A stretch of 64,000 bases of DNA from Clostridia bacterium (GCA_017431005.1 JAFRLY010000006.1:62001-126000); one strand, 5' to 3'. Positions 37,316 through 46,262 are shown, counted from the first letter of the stretch. Numbers and translations: made by a program. Notes: generated by a model not told the origin, from the letters alone.

Positions 37316-38401
37316 GTGATTCTGAACGCAAACAGCCTGAAGACCAATCTGCTGGTGACCGGCCTGGTCCTGCTGATGGTTTTTGTCATGCCCTGGGCGG
37401 ACCGGCGGATCTGCCGGAAGCTGGGGCTGAACCTGCAGGGAGGCGTCAGCACGCATCCCCGGGCGGACGCCCTGCTCCGCCTGCGGCAGGGACTGCTTTA
37501 CGCGATTCTGATCACCTACCTGCTGGTGCTGTCCTACCTGGTGCTGTTTTCCAGATCCGCCTCGAACAGCTTCAAGGTGCATGTGGCCCTGTATGAGGAC
37601 CTGCAGAACGCGGTGGAGATCGACTTCAGCCTGCTGCATGTGCTGCGCCTCTTTTTCACGGAAGGCCCGGCAGCGGCACTGTCCCATATTCAGGTGGTCA
37701 AACCGGAGGACATCACCCAGGTCTACATGAATATGATGCTTTTCGTTCCGATGGGATACCTGCTGCCCTATACCTCGCGGTGGGTCCGGAACCGGGTGTG
37801 GACCCGGCCGGTGATGGCGTGCTTCCTGATCGCCGTGGTCATCGAGAACCTGCAGCTGATTTTCCGGCTGGGGCTGTACGATATGGACGATATGGTTTCA
37901 AACTCCATCGGCGGGCTGATCGGGGAGCTGCTGTTCATCGCGGTGGGCTATGTGGTGACGCACCCGGGATGGTACGGGGAGCTGAGATCCTACAGGCGCT
38001 GGAGGAGACACGCCTGGTGGAGCACGCTGTATCCCTATTCCCGCCGGATCGGTACAATCCGGACGACCCTGTGGGCCGCAAGTGAGGAGGAAGTCCGGGC
38101 GTTCTATGTGACCAGGCTGGGATTCCGCCTTGTCCGGCGCCTGGAGGCTCCGGTTCCTCCGGAAACGGATCTGCTGCTGGAGATGGGCCGAATGCAGCTG
38201 GAAATTCATTGCCTCAACCGGCCGGCGGAGCTGGAGGGCCAGGTGGTGAATCTGACGGTTTCCAGCCTGCGGCCGGTCATGAAGCGGCTGCGCAGAAACG
38301 GAATCGAGCCCGGCTCCCCGAAGCAGGATCCCTATACCGGCCTCCGGTGCATCCTGTTCCAGGGGCCGGATCAGGCCGCCATCCGGATCATCGAGGGATA
38401 A
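37316..38401 (+). CDS. VanZ-like membrane domain fused to a VOC-like domain
   Basis: A 361-residue two-part protein. Residues ~10-225 form a VanZ-like membrane domain with five or so segments and the family features MNMMLFVPMGYLLPY, VVIENLQLIFRLGLYDMDD and SNSIGGLIG. Residues ~240-361 read like a vicinal-oxygen-chelate (glyoxalase/bleomycin-resistance) beta-alpha repeat: ASEEEVRAFYVTRLGFRLVRRLEA, LLLEMGRMQLEIHCL and a matching second unit ending in FQGPDQAAIRIIEG. VanZ proteins are linked to teicoplanin resistance and envelope lipid handling. The start is GTG 37316 after CCGGAGGAAAAC. The fusion is unusual; metal ligands in the VOC part are not obvious. Confidence 0.75.
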   Translation: MILNANSLKTNLLVTGLVLLMVFVMPWADRRICRKLGLNLQGGVSTHPRADALLRLRQGLLYAILITYLLVLSYLVLFSRSASNSFKVHVALYEDLQNAVEIDFSLLHVLRLFFTEGPAAALSHIQVVKPEDITQVYMNMMLFVPMGYLLPYTSRWVRNRVWTRPVMACFLIAVVIENLQLIFRLGLYDMDDMVSNSIGGLIGELLFIAVGYVVTHPGWYGELRSYRRWRRHAWWSTLYPYSRRIGTIRTTLWAASEEEVRAFYVTRLGFRLVRRLEAPVPPETDLLLEMGRMQLEIHCLNRPAELEGQVVNLTVSSLRPVMKRLRRNGIEPGSPKQDPYTGLRCILFQGPDQAAIRIIEG

Positions 38402-38422
38402 CTGAGGAAAGGGGAGAAAAAC

Positions 38423-39877
38423 ATGAAGCGGGCCGGCCGGCAGATTGCTGCCTGCGCGGGGATTCTGATTCTGTTCTGCCTGGTCTGCAGGCTTACGTTT
38501 TTCCGGTCCTATACCGCTTATATCCCCCTTTACCCGCGGGCGGAGGAAAGGCTGCTGCAGGGCGGGGTGACGGAAAGCGTGGCGGAAGGCGAGGGCGTGG
38601 CCCATCCGGGAGAAATCCGGCTGGGGGACGGCTATGTCCGTCTGCCGATTCACCCGGACAGCCGGGGACATACGGTGATCGAAATCCGGGACAGAAACGG
38701 GGACCTGGTGATCAGCCACGGGCTGCGGGTCGGCCCGCTGCGGACGGTTTACGATGAACAGACCGGCGGCTTTACCGGGGACGCCGCGGTGCTGATCGCG
38801 GTCACGCTGTTCTGGTGGCTTGTTTTCGGAATCATGCTCTGGAACTATTTCCAGAACAGGGGACCGGATTATTACGCCTACTCCACCATCTATTTCGCAG
38901 GCTTTTCCCTGCTTGCCCTGGTCAGCGGAATCGTGATGACCGTGGTGACCGCGGAGCATCTGATCAGCCCCGCTGAATACAGCATGCGCTCGGCCTACAG
39001 TGCCATCAACAGCGCCGGCATGCACTTCATGATGATTACGCTTCCGGCGGTGGTGGTGTTCGCCGCAGCTATGGGCATCAGCAATATCGTGCTGCTCCGG
39101 CACGTCACACCCCGTGTTCAGAACGTGCTGGGGCTCGTGATCAGCGTGCTGCTGCTGGCCGGGGAGGCCCTGGGCGTCTGGTTCTTCATGCGTGATTTTT
39201 CCGGCTCCGAATGGGAGGGCCGGGTACAGAGCATGATTGAGAACGTATATGCCACTGCCTTTGTCTACTTTGAGTGCATGCTGGCGGGCTCCGTGATCTG
39301 CGGCATCCGGGCGGCCCGCTATCAGCCTGCTCCGGACAAGGACGCCATCATCATTCTGGGCTGCTGGTTCCGGAAGGACGGCACCCTGCCGCCTCTGCTC
39401 CGGGGCCGGGTGGACCGGGCGCTGGCATTCTGGCGGAACCAGAAGGAAAAGACCGGGAAGGAAGCCTTCCTGATCCCTTCCGGCGGGCAGGGACGGGATG
39501 AGCCGATGCCGGAAGCGGAAGCGATGCGCAGATATCTGACGGAGCAGCAGATTCCGGAAAGGCTGATCCGGCCGGAAACCCGGTCTGAAAATACCTTTCA
39601 GAACATGGCCTATTCCAGGGAAATCATCGACGAGCTGTGCCCGGAGGGTAAGGTGGCTTACGCCACGACCAATTATCATGTGTTCCGCAGCGGCGTCTGG
39701 GCCGGCCTTGCCGGCCTCCGGGCGGAAGGAATCGGAGGCAAAACCCGGTGGTGGTTCTGGCCGAACGCCTTTATGCGGGAATGCGCCGGGCTGCTGCAGA
39801 AACGCTGGAAGCAGGAGCTGCTGGGACTGGCACTGCTGATGCTGTTTTTCGGAGCGCTTACGCTTGTGCTGGGCTGA
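38423..39877 (+). CDS. DUF218/YdcF-like membrane protein
   Basis: A 484-residue protein. An N-terminal signal-anchor, a short extracytoplasmic region (~30-120) and four or five membrane segments (about 122-145, 160-185, 205-230, 240-265, 280-300) precede a DUF218 domain: DAIIILGCWF, PLLRGRVDRALAFW, LIPSGGQGRDEPMPEAEAM, ETRSENTFQNMAYS and ATTNYHVFRSG. DUF218 proteins such as SanA and ElyC affect envelope integrity and lipid-carrier use. A final membrane helix closes the chain (LLGLALLMLFFGALTLV). GGGGAGAAAAAC precedes the ATG. Likely co-transcribed with the VanZ fusion. Confidence 0.82.
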   Translation: MKRAGRQIAACAGILILFCLVCRLTFFRSYTAYIPLYPRAEERLLQGGVTESVAEGEGVAHPGEIRLGDGYVRLPIHPDSRGHTVIEIRDRNGDLVISHGLRVGPLRTVYDEQTGGFTGDAAVLIAVTLFWWLVFGIMLWNYFQNRGPDYYAYSTIYFAGFSLLALVSGIVMTVVTAEHLISPAEYSMRSAYSAINSAGMHFMMITLPAVVVFAAAMGISNIVLLRHVTPRVQNVLGLVISVLLLAGEALGVWFFMRDFSGSEWEGRVQSMIENVYATAFVYFECMLAGSVICGIRAARYQPAPDKDAIIILGCWFRKDGTLPPLLRGRVDRALAFWRNQKEKTGKEAFLIPSGGQGRDEPMPEAEAMRRYLTEQQIPERLIRPETRSENTFQNMAYSREIIDELCPEGKVAYATTNYHVFRSGVWAGLAGLRAEGIGGKTRWWFWPNAFMRECAGLLQKRWKQELLGLALLMLFFGALTLVLG

Positions 39878-39913
39878 ACGGCGGGAAAGACCGGCAAAAC
39901 AGCCGGGGATCCG

Positions 39914-39942
39914 TTGAACCGTATGGAATAATGTGTTACAAT
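39914..39942 (+). promoter_or_regulatory. Promoter of the secreted-protein cluster
   Basis: TTGAAC (39914-39919), 17 bases, TACAAT (39937-39942). The next recognised gene starts at 40164, so the transcript would have a leader of about 215 bases. The leader shows no riboswitch that I recognise. Confidence 0.7.
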
Positions 39943-40163
39943 TACTGCGTTCTGAAAAAATAATTTGTAACCGGCGCTTTGTTTGCTGCGGAAATACGGA
40001 AACAAAAGGAAAGAAAATGAGCCGGAAAACCGTTAATTATCCGGAAGGACTGAAAATAATCCGGAAAAAATCCTCTGAAGTGCTGCCACCCGCTTCAGCG
40101 GTGCGTATCAACAGGTGCAAGAACAAAAACACCGTGTGAAACGAGTGAAAGGAGATAGAAACA

Positions 40164-41114
40164 ATGAAGAAGTTCGGAAAAGGAAAAATGAGAGGGCTGG
40201 CGGCGCTGCTGCTGGCTGCTGTGATGGGCCTGAGCCTGATGATCCCCGCGCTGGCCGGAGCTGACGAGCTGTACATTATCCGGGACAGCGACAAGCGGGA
40301 GCTGACCTATGATGAGCTCTGGGAGTACCAGTACGATACGCTGCTGTACGCATTCAATGAGATTTTCGCGCGGCACGGCTACAAGTTTGAAACAGGAAGC
40401 CGCTGCTACAACTGGTTCACTCAGATGCCGTGGTACACGCCGAATGAAAGCGAATCCGCCACGAACCATCATGAAACCTACGCCCAGTGCTCCAAGATTG
40501 AGAATAAGAACGTGGATCTGATCAAGAAGGTCCGGGCGGACATGCGGAATCAGAAGACCACGAACCCCAAGGGCAAGGGTATGCCGGTTCCTCCGGCCCA
40601 GAACATTGACAAGCCCAGGGGCTTCAGCTTTGTGAAGCTGGACGCCAACCAGAAGCTGGCTGTTTTCAGCGCTCCTTCTTCCGCCGCCTACCGGGCAAAC
40701 AACGGAAAGGCCGCGGTTTCCACCAACGGCGCCGTTTACGCCATGGGATGGGATAACGGCTGGATGCTGATGCTCTACGAAGCGGACGCTGCCGGACAAT
40801 ACCGCATCGGTTATGTGGACGGAGCCAAAATCAAGGGAACCATGCCGCAGCTGCCCAGACTGACCTGGGATGAAAACAGCTGTGAGGTGCTGAACACCGT
40901 TCAGATGACGGATGATCCGGCCCTGACCGGCAAGACGCTGGTCACCCTGCAGGCCGGCACTCAGGTGAAATTCCTGACCACCATGTATAACAGCACCGGC
41001 TGGGATTATGTGGAGACAACGATTGACGGAAAAACTGCCCGGGGCTTCATCCCGGCGGGGAACCTGTCCATCACCGGAGCGGACGCTACAGAAACGGCGA
41101 AGGACAACGGCTGA
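40164..41114 (+). CDS. Secreted YARHG-domain protein
   Basis: A 316-residue exported protein. A signal peptide with cleavage near ALAGA is followed by a YARHG-type domain (about 35-105: ELWEYQYDTLLYAFNEIFARHGYKF and WFTQMPWY), a module thought to act at the wall or extracellularly. Two SH3-like segments follow (about 150-225, KLAVFSAPSSAAYRA; and 240-305, LVTLQAGTQVKFLTTMYNSTGWDYVE). There are no catalytic residues. AAAGGAGATAG precedes the ATG. It opens a cluster of six secreted proteins. Confidence 0.8.
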   Translation: MKKFGKGKMRGLAALLLAAVMGLSLMIPALAGADELYIIRDSDKRELTYDELWEYQYDTLLYAFNEIFARHGYKFETGSRCYNWFTQMPWYTPNESESATNHHETYAQCSKIENKNVDLIKKVRADMRNQKTTNPKGKGMPVPPAQNIDKPRGFSFVKLDANQKLAVFSAPSSAAYRANNGKAAVSTNGAVYAMGWDNGWMLMLYEADAAGQYRIGYVDGAKIKGTMPQLPRLTWDENSCEVLNTVQMTDDPALTGKTLVTLQAGTQVKFLTTMYNSTGWDYVETTIDGKTARGFIPAGNLSITGADATETAKDNG

Positions 41115-41127
41115 GATCCGAAAGGGA

Positions 41128-41167
41128 CTGTCAGGCTGTCCGTCCGGACAGCCTGACAGACTTTTTT
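41128..41167 (+). terminator. Terminator-like hairpin before the Big_2 gene
   Basis: A perfect 14-bp stem (CTGTCAGGCTGTCC and complement, 4-base loop) followed by ACTTTTTTAC. It is a textbook intrinsic terminator, yet ends only about 30 bases before the next start codon, leaving no room for a promoter. Confidence 0.85.
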
Positions 41168-41196
41168 ACGGAGACATCTGAGAGGAGGACACTGCA

Positions 41197-43236
41197 TTGA
41201 GGAAGGTAATCATTTCTCTGCTGATCGTGATGCTGCTATGCTGCAGCCTGCCGGCACTGGCTGCAGGGAACACCATGATGTTTGACAAAAACATCAATGT
41301 CGTCTTTGAAGGAGAGACCCTTCAGACCGTGCTGAACCGGGAGGGAGACGCCGCCGAGGGTGAGGTGGCCTATGAATCCATGAATACCCGGATCGCCACG
41401 GTGGACGGAAACGGCGTCGTGACCGGCGTAGCCAGGGGCAGAACGACGATCAATGCCGTGCTGAAAACCGAAAAGAAAACCTACAAGACACAGCTGAGCC
41501 TGACGGTGGCCCGGAAGGCGACCTCCGTGGAGGTGGAAACGGCCAGGCTGCCGATTTATGAGCCTGCGGACGAAAAGCTGGCGGGTGTGCTGACAGTCCG
41601 GGAAAACGCGGAGGAAAACGCGCTGCCGGTGCTCACACTCCCGGTGAAGAAATCCTACAATCTGCAGATCAGCGTGCAGCCCAGGGAAGCGACGAACCGC
41701 AAAGCGGTCCTGACCAGCGGCAATGAAGAGGTCCTGCGCGTACGGGGCACCTCGATTACCGGCCTGCAGCCCGGGGAGGCGGTGCTGACCATCGCCAACG
41801 AGCTGAGCCCGGAAGTGAAAACACAGTTCCGCGTGCTGGTGGTGCAGCCTGTGACCCGGATTACTGCGGCGGCTCCCGCGCCCAGCGTGCCTGTGGGCGG
41901 ACAGATGCAGCTGAGCGCGGAGGTGCTGCCTGCCGACGCGACCCTGCCGCAGATTACCTGGACTTCCATGAATGAGGAGGTCGCAACGGTGGATGCCGGC
42001 GGTGTCGTCACCGGACATAAACGCGGCAATGTGCGCCTGGTGGCTTCCGTGGCGGACGGAAGCGCGACCCGGGCCAACCTGAACCTGAAGGTGACGCAGA
42101 CCGCGGAGGAAATTACGCTGGATCATCCGGAACTGACGGTGAACGTGGGCAGAAGCGCCATCCTCAGGGCTACGGTTCTTCCGAAGGACACCAACGACAA
42201 GAGCGTCGTCTGGACCTCCTCAGACGAGAAGATCGCCACGGTCAGCAGCCAGGGCCGCATTACGGCCGTGTCTGTGGGCAGCTGTGAGATTATCTGCGCC
42301 AGCAGGGAAGCCGGCCAGGTAACGGCCAGCGCCACCGTGCATGTGCAGCAGCCGGTAACCAGGGTCACCCTGGACAAGGCGGCGGATATCTACGCCGGAG
42401 AAACCGGGCAGCTGAGCTGGTCCGTCGAACCGGCGGAGGCGACGAACCCCGCGGTTGAATTCAGCTCCTCCAGGCCTGACATCGTGACGGTTTCGGCGGA
42501 GGGCGTCATCACGGGCGTGAAGCAGGGCGAGGCTTACATCACCGCGGCTTCCACGGACGGCACCAACCGCAGGGCCAGGATCCGGGTCAGAATTCTGCAG
42601 CATGTGGAAGGCGTATCCATGAAGCGCAAGACCGCTTATGTGGACGTGCGGGAATCCGCCTCCACGGTGGCTGTGCTCAGCCCGGAAAACGCCAGCAACA
42701 AGAATATGACCTGGGAAAGCGCGGATCCCTCCGTCGCGACGGTGAAGGGCGACAAGACCCGGGTGTGGATCACAGGGCGCGCCAAAGGGGAAACCGTGGT
42801 AACCGGCACAACCGAGGACGGCGGATTCCAGACCTCCATTGCCGTGAAGATCGGTGACTGGGACCACGCGCTGGAGCTGAAAAAGTTCAACTGGGACAAT
42901 AAGGGGAATTTCTCGATAGAGGTTCTGAACCGCAGCGACCTGCATATTACCAGAATCACCGCTGAAATCTATTTCTACGACGCTTCCCCCGATGCTGAGA
43001 TGGCCGAGCCGGTCGCTGTCAACACCAAGGACGGATCCAACATGGTGAAGGCGGTATGGAAAAAGCCGCTGGACTATAAGGAAAAGACCGGCAAGAGCGC
43101 GTGGCAGATGATCAATTACAAGGCGCCTGCGGACATCAATATGACGCGCGGCTTTGTCAGGATTCTCAGCTATGAAATCGACAACGACTGGATCAAAACC
43201 ATCCGGGAAAAGAATCGTCCGGAAGCGGAATGGTAA
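41197..43236 (+). CDS. Secreted Big_2 (bacterial Ig-like) repeat protein
   Basis: A 679-residue exported protein. Signal peptide MRKVIISLLIVMLLCCSLPALA, then six Ig-like repeats of about 80-100 residues. Most show the Big_2 pattern W-x-S-x-(D/N)-x-x-(V/I)-A-T-V...G-x-(V/I)-T-(G/A)-...G, e.g. WTSMNEEVATVDAGGVVTG and WTSSDEKIATVSSQGRITA. The last ~110 residues (LELKKFNWDNKGNFSIEVLN onward) are a different beta domain. No LPXTG or membrane anchor is visible, so it is released or wall-associated. It starts with TTG at 41197, 8 bases after GAGGAGG. Confidence 0.87.
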   Translation: MRKVIISLLIVMLLCCSLPALAAGNTMMFDKNINVVFEGETLQTVLNREGDAAEGEVAYESMNTRIATVDGNGVVTGVARGRTTINAVLKTEKKTYKTQLSLTVARKATSVEVETARLPIYEPADEKLAGVLTVRENAEENALPVLTLPVKKSYNLQISVQPREATNRKAVLTSGNEEVLRVRGTSITGLQPGEAVLTIANELSPEVKTQFRVLVVQPVTRITAAAPAPSVPVGGQMQLSAEVLPADATLPQITWTSMNEEVATVDAGGVVTGHKRGNVRLVASVADGSATRANLNLKVTQTAEEITLDHPELTVNVGRSAILRATVLPKDTNDKSVVWTSSDEKIATVSSQGRITAVSVGSCEIICASREAGQVTASATVHVQQPVTRVTLDKAADIYAGETGQLSWSVEPAEATNPAVEFSSSRPDIVTVSAEGVITGVKQGEAYITAASTDGTNRRARIRVRILQHVEGVSMKRKTAYVDVRESASTVAVLSPENASNKNMTWESADPSVATVKGDKTRVWITGRAKGETVVTGTTEDGGFQTSIAVKIGDWDHALELKKFNWDNKGNFSIEVLNRSDLHITRITAEIYFYDASPDAEMAEPVAVNTKDGSNMVKAVWKKPLDYKEKTGKSAWQMINYKAPADINMTRGFVRILSYEIDNDWIKTIREKNRPEAEW

Positions 43237-43256
43237 GGATAAAGGAGGAAAATACA

Positions 43257-43892
43257 ATGATGAAGAAACTGGTTTCCCTGCTGCTGGTGCTGATCCTGGG
43301 TCTGAGCCTGCTGGCGCCTGCCGCTCTGGCCGGCGATTTCGGAGATGACGAGGAGGATGAGTACAAGGATCCCGGATACTACTACGTCTACACCGAAAAC
43401 GGGAAGGTGCTGAACGTCCGGGAATCCCCCAGGGGCAAGGTGGTCGGTGCACTGAAATACGGCAGCCGGATCCATGTGGATGCCTTTGTGGACGAGAACT
43501 GGGCGCTGATCCTGTATAACTATGACAACGGATACGGAAAAGCGGATTATGCCGCATATGTAAACCGCCGGTTCCTGGTAAGGAAGAAGCCCGCCGCGAG
43601 AAATACCTCGAAGAACGGGACGGCGGTTGCCTCCGCCGATTCTCTGGAGGATCTCAACAAGGAATTCAAATCCGCGAAGGATGTGGCGCCGTACACAGTG
43701 ACTGTCCGGCCGACCCGGGCCAGCGGATGGGTGAATCTGCGGTGGGCTCCCAGCCAGAGCGCCGAGCTGATGGCTACGTTCAAGGCCAACGACAAGCTGA
43801 CCGTGATCAAGGAGCTGGACAACTGGCTGCAGGTGGAGGATCCGGATACCGGAAACGTAGGCTTTGTCAACAAGGTTTTTATTGCCGAGTGA
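43257..43892 (+). CDS. Secreted double SH3-domain protein, copy 1
   Basis: A 211-residue exported protein: signal peptide ending near ALAGD, an acidic stretch (DDEEDEYKD), an SH3b-type domain (YTENGKVLNVRESPRGKVVG, ~42-100), a linker and a second SH3-like domain (ASGWVNLRWAPSQSAELM, ~145-211). SH3b domains bind peptidoglycan or wall polymers. The C-terminal 80 residues closely match those of the gene at 45059 (DLN-(K/R)-EF-(K/R)-SA, SGWVNLRWAPS). AAAGGAGGAAAA precedes the ATG. It is followed 31 bases later by its partner of unknown function. Confidence 0.85.
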   Translation: MMKKLVSLLLVLILGLSLLAPAALAGDFGDDEEDEYKDPGYYYVYTENGKVLNVRESPRGKVVGALKYGSRIHVDAFVDENWALILYNYDNGYGKADYAAYVNRRFLVRKKPAARNTSKNGTAVASADSLEDLNKEFKSAKDVAPYTVTVRPTRASGWVNLRWAPSQSAELMATFKANDKLTVIKELDNWLQVEDPDTGNVGFVNKVFIAE

Positions 43893-43923
43893 CGCGGAAC
43901 GTGACAGGAAGAGAGGTCCGACT

Positions 43924-45015
43924 ATGAAAAAGATCATTGCCATTATTCTGAGCCTGGCCCTGCTGCTGGGCACCGGCATCGCTGCCGCGGAATCCGCGGG
44001 GAAGGTTACCATCGGAACGATCAGCATCAACGGGGAATTTACCCTGCAGTGCGGACTGCCGGAGGGCTATCAGGTGAAGCCGCTGGCCGTGAATCCGGAT
44101 CTGGTTCTGGCGCTGATTGCGTCAGAGGATGAGACAAAACCGGTAATGCAGCTGTCTGTTGCTTACGACGAAACCTATTCCGACGTTCACCGGATGAACG
44201 ACCTGGATGAGGAAGCGCTGGAGATTCTGGAGAAGACCTTTACGGACGTGGATCCGACGGTGGAGATTTCCTACGGGGAAACCGGCCTGGGCACCCAGCT
44301 GCTGATTGCCAGGCAGAACGCGGAATCCTATCAGTACATTGATTTCCTGAGCATCTATGAAGGCTACTTCATTGAGTTTGTGCTGGTTGCGCCGGAAGGC
44401 GCGGAGGACAGGACGCTGACGGAGGAACAGCTCCGGATGTGCATTGACTTCCTGACCGATCTCGACTTTGTTCCCGCGGGAGCGAAGCCCCGTTCCGCCG
44501 ACACAGCCGGAAAGACCTGCACCGTCCGGATTCAGGGATACGATGCGGAAACCAACACGCTGAAGGTTGTGCTGCGCGCGGGAGATCTCCTCTCCGACGA
44601 GGAAGTGGCCGGCTATGAAGCGGGCGACGTGATCACCCTGGGAAGCGAAACGGTTGAGATTGATTCCATTGAGACGGATGAATACAACGACGTGATTCTC
44701 AACGATGAGATTGAGCTGCGGAAGCAGGAATCCGGGGGATACCGCGCCTACAGGTATGAAGCGGAGTTCCTGAAGGACATCGCCGAAATCGATATTCCTG
44801 TGACGGAAAACCTGGTTTACAGGGAGCAGATCGATCCCGAAACCGGCGATATCCTGGATGAGGACACCGTGCTGACCGGTGCGGACCTGGTGAACCGCAT
44901 CGCGGAGGAAACCGCGAACAACGGAATCGGATTCACGGCCGACAATGTTCAGATCACTTTTGACGAAGAAGGGAACGCGGCTGTCGTGGAGCGGTTCTAC
45001 ACACCGTGGCAGTAA
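43924..45015 (+). CDS. Secreted protein of unknown function, long copy
   Basis: A 363-residue exported protein that I cannot assign. After the signal peptide (IIAIILSLALLLGTGIAAAES) comes a ~165-residue domain containing GEFTLQCGLPEGYQV, SEDETKPVMQLSVAYDE, MNDLDEEALE and CIDFLTDLDFVPAG, which is repeated in the protein at 45690. A second ~190-residue domain (VRIQGYDAETNTLKVVLRAG to the end) is absent from that shorter relative. No membrane anchor or catalytic motif is seen. GAGAGGTCC precedes ATG 43924. Confidence 0.75.
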   Translation: MKKIIAIILSLALLLGTGIAAAESAGKVTIGTISINGEFTLQCGLPEGYQVKPLAVNPDLVLALIASEDETKPVMQLSVAYDETYSDVHRMNDLDEEALEILEKTFTDVDPTVEISYGETGLGTQLLIARQNAESYQYIDFLSIYEGYFIEFVLVAPEGAEDRTLTEEQLRMCIDFLTDLDFVPAGAKPRSADTAGKTCTVRIQGYDAETNTLKVVLRAGDLLSDEEVAGYEAGDVITLGSETVEIDSIETDEYNDVILNDEIELRKQESGGYRAYRYEAEFLKDIAEIDIPVTENLVYREQIDPETGDILDEDTVLTGADLVNRIAEETANNGIGFTADNVQITFDEEGNAAVVERFYTPWQ

Positions 45016-45058
45016 GACGTGCGTTTCCGGAACGACGGGCGAAGGAGATGATGCATTC

Positions 45059-45652
45059 ATGAAGCGTCTGGCAGCTGTCCTGACTGCGCTGATACTGCTG
45101 GCTGTTCCCTGCCTGACCATGGCTCAGACAAACGGCGTGACGGTCAGGTATGTATATACGGAGAACGGAAAGACACTGAATATCCGTTCCTACGCCGGAC
45201 CGAACGCGAGCGTGATCGGAAGCCTTCCGTTCGGATCCCAGGTGGGTGTGGTGAAAAACCTGGGCAACGGATGGACTGAAATCATCTGGGGTTCCGGCTA
45301 TGCTTATGTGATGAGCCGCTTTCTGGTAAACGAAAACCCGGGATCTTCACCAAGACGGATTGATCCCGTGCCCACCCCTTCCTCTGAGGGAGATACGGTG
45401 GCGGATCTGAACAGGGAATTCAGATCAGCCCGGGTCGTGCAGACACCCTATACGGTGGTTTCCCGGCCGGTCCGGGCTTCCGGGTGGGTCAATCTGCGCT
45501 GGGCGCCTTCCCTGGAAGCGGAGCTGATCGAGACCTGCCCGCAGGGAAAAGAGCTGACCGTGCTGACGGAAATGAACAACTGGTATCAGGTTCAGGATCC
45601 GACGACAGGCATGATCGGCTTCATCATGCGGAAATACGTGCAGGTCAGATAA
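45059..45652 (+). CDS. Secreted double SH3-domain protein, copy 2
   Basis: A 197-residue exported paralogue of the protein at 43257. Signal peptide KRLAAVLTALILLAVPCLTMA, first SH3b-type domain with YTENGKTLNIRSYAGPNASVIG, a Pro/Ser linker and a second domain with ASGWVNLRWAPSLEAELIE. It lacks the acidic stretch of copy 1. GAAGGAGATGATGC precedes ATG 45059. Followed 37 bases later by a shortened copy of the partner gene, so the two-gene unit has been duplicated. Confidence 0.85.
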   Translation: MKRLAAVLTALILLAVPCLTMAQTNGVTVRYVYTENGKTLNIRSYAGPNASVIGSLPFGSQVGVVKNLGNGWTEIIWGSGYAYVMSRFLVNENPGSSPRRIDPVPTPSSEGDTVADLNREFRSARVVQTPYTVVSRPVRASGWVNLRWAPSLEAELIETCPQGKELTVLTEMNNWYQVQDPTTGMIGFIMRKYVQVR

Positions 45653-45689
45653 GCCTGTGCGAAACAAAAAGAAAGGGCGGAAGAGAAAT

Positions 45690-46250
45690 ATGATGAAGAA
45701 ACTGATCGCGCTCGTCCTGTGCGTGATGATGCTTTCGGGATGTGTTTCCGCCATGGCGGATGAGGCGGACAAAACAAACCTGGGCACCCTGGAGGTGGAG
45801 GACGCCTTTACCCTGCAGTGCGTGCTGCCGGCCGGCTACAAGGTGGATGTGATGTATGACAATCCGGACTATCATGTGGCGATTATTTATTCCGAGGATG
45901 AAAGCAAACCCCAGATGTATCTGTCCGTCGCCTTCGACGAGCTGCTGGCGGATGTTGAGCGCCTGAACGATCTGGACGACGAAGCGCTCGCGCAGGTGGA
46001 GCAGACCTTCCGGGAAGAGGACGAGGTGGAAATTACCCATATGTACACCTCCCACGGCACAAAGCTGCTCATGGTCAAAGAGGTTGAGAACGGCATTTCC
46101 TATGTGGATTTCTACACGATTTATCTGGGCTATCAGATAGAGATCGTGATGAATTACGGTACCGGCTTTGAGGACAGGCAGATTACGGAGAAACAGATTG
46201 AAATGGCAGTTGATTTCCTGAGCGATCTGGATTTCATTCCCGCCTCCTGA
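45690..46250 (+). CDS. Secreted protein of unknown function, short copy (possible lipoprotein)
   Basis: A 186-residue exported protein homologous to residues ~25-195 of the protein at 43924: DAFTLQCVLPAGYKV, SEDESKPQMYLSVAFDE, LNDLDDEALAQVE, AVDFLSDLDFIPAS. The signal sequence LIALVLCVMMLSGC ends with a lipobox (LSGC), unlike the longer copy, so this one may be lipid-anchored. The second domain of the long copy is missing. Start ATG 45690 after GAAAGGGCGG. A terminator follows. Confidence 0.75.
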   Translation: MMKKLIALVLCVMMLSGCVSAMADEADKTNLGTLEVEDAFTLQCVLPAGYKVDVMYDNPDYHVAIIYSEDESKPQMYLSVAFDELLADVERLNDLDDEALAQVEQTFREEDEVEITHMYTSHGTKLLMVKEVENGISYVDFYTIYLGYQIEIVMNYGTGFEDRQITEKQIEMAVDFLSDLDFIPAS

Positions 46251-46262
46251 TGCGCAGGAACC

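Noticed and set aside
40017..40139. Possible 40-codon gene in the leader of the secreted cluster
   Set aside because: It has a fair ribosome site but no recognisable features and ends just before the ribosome site of the next gene; kept only as part of the leader observation.
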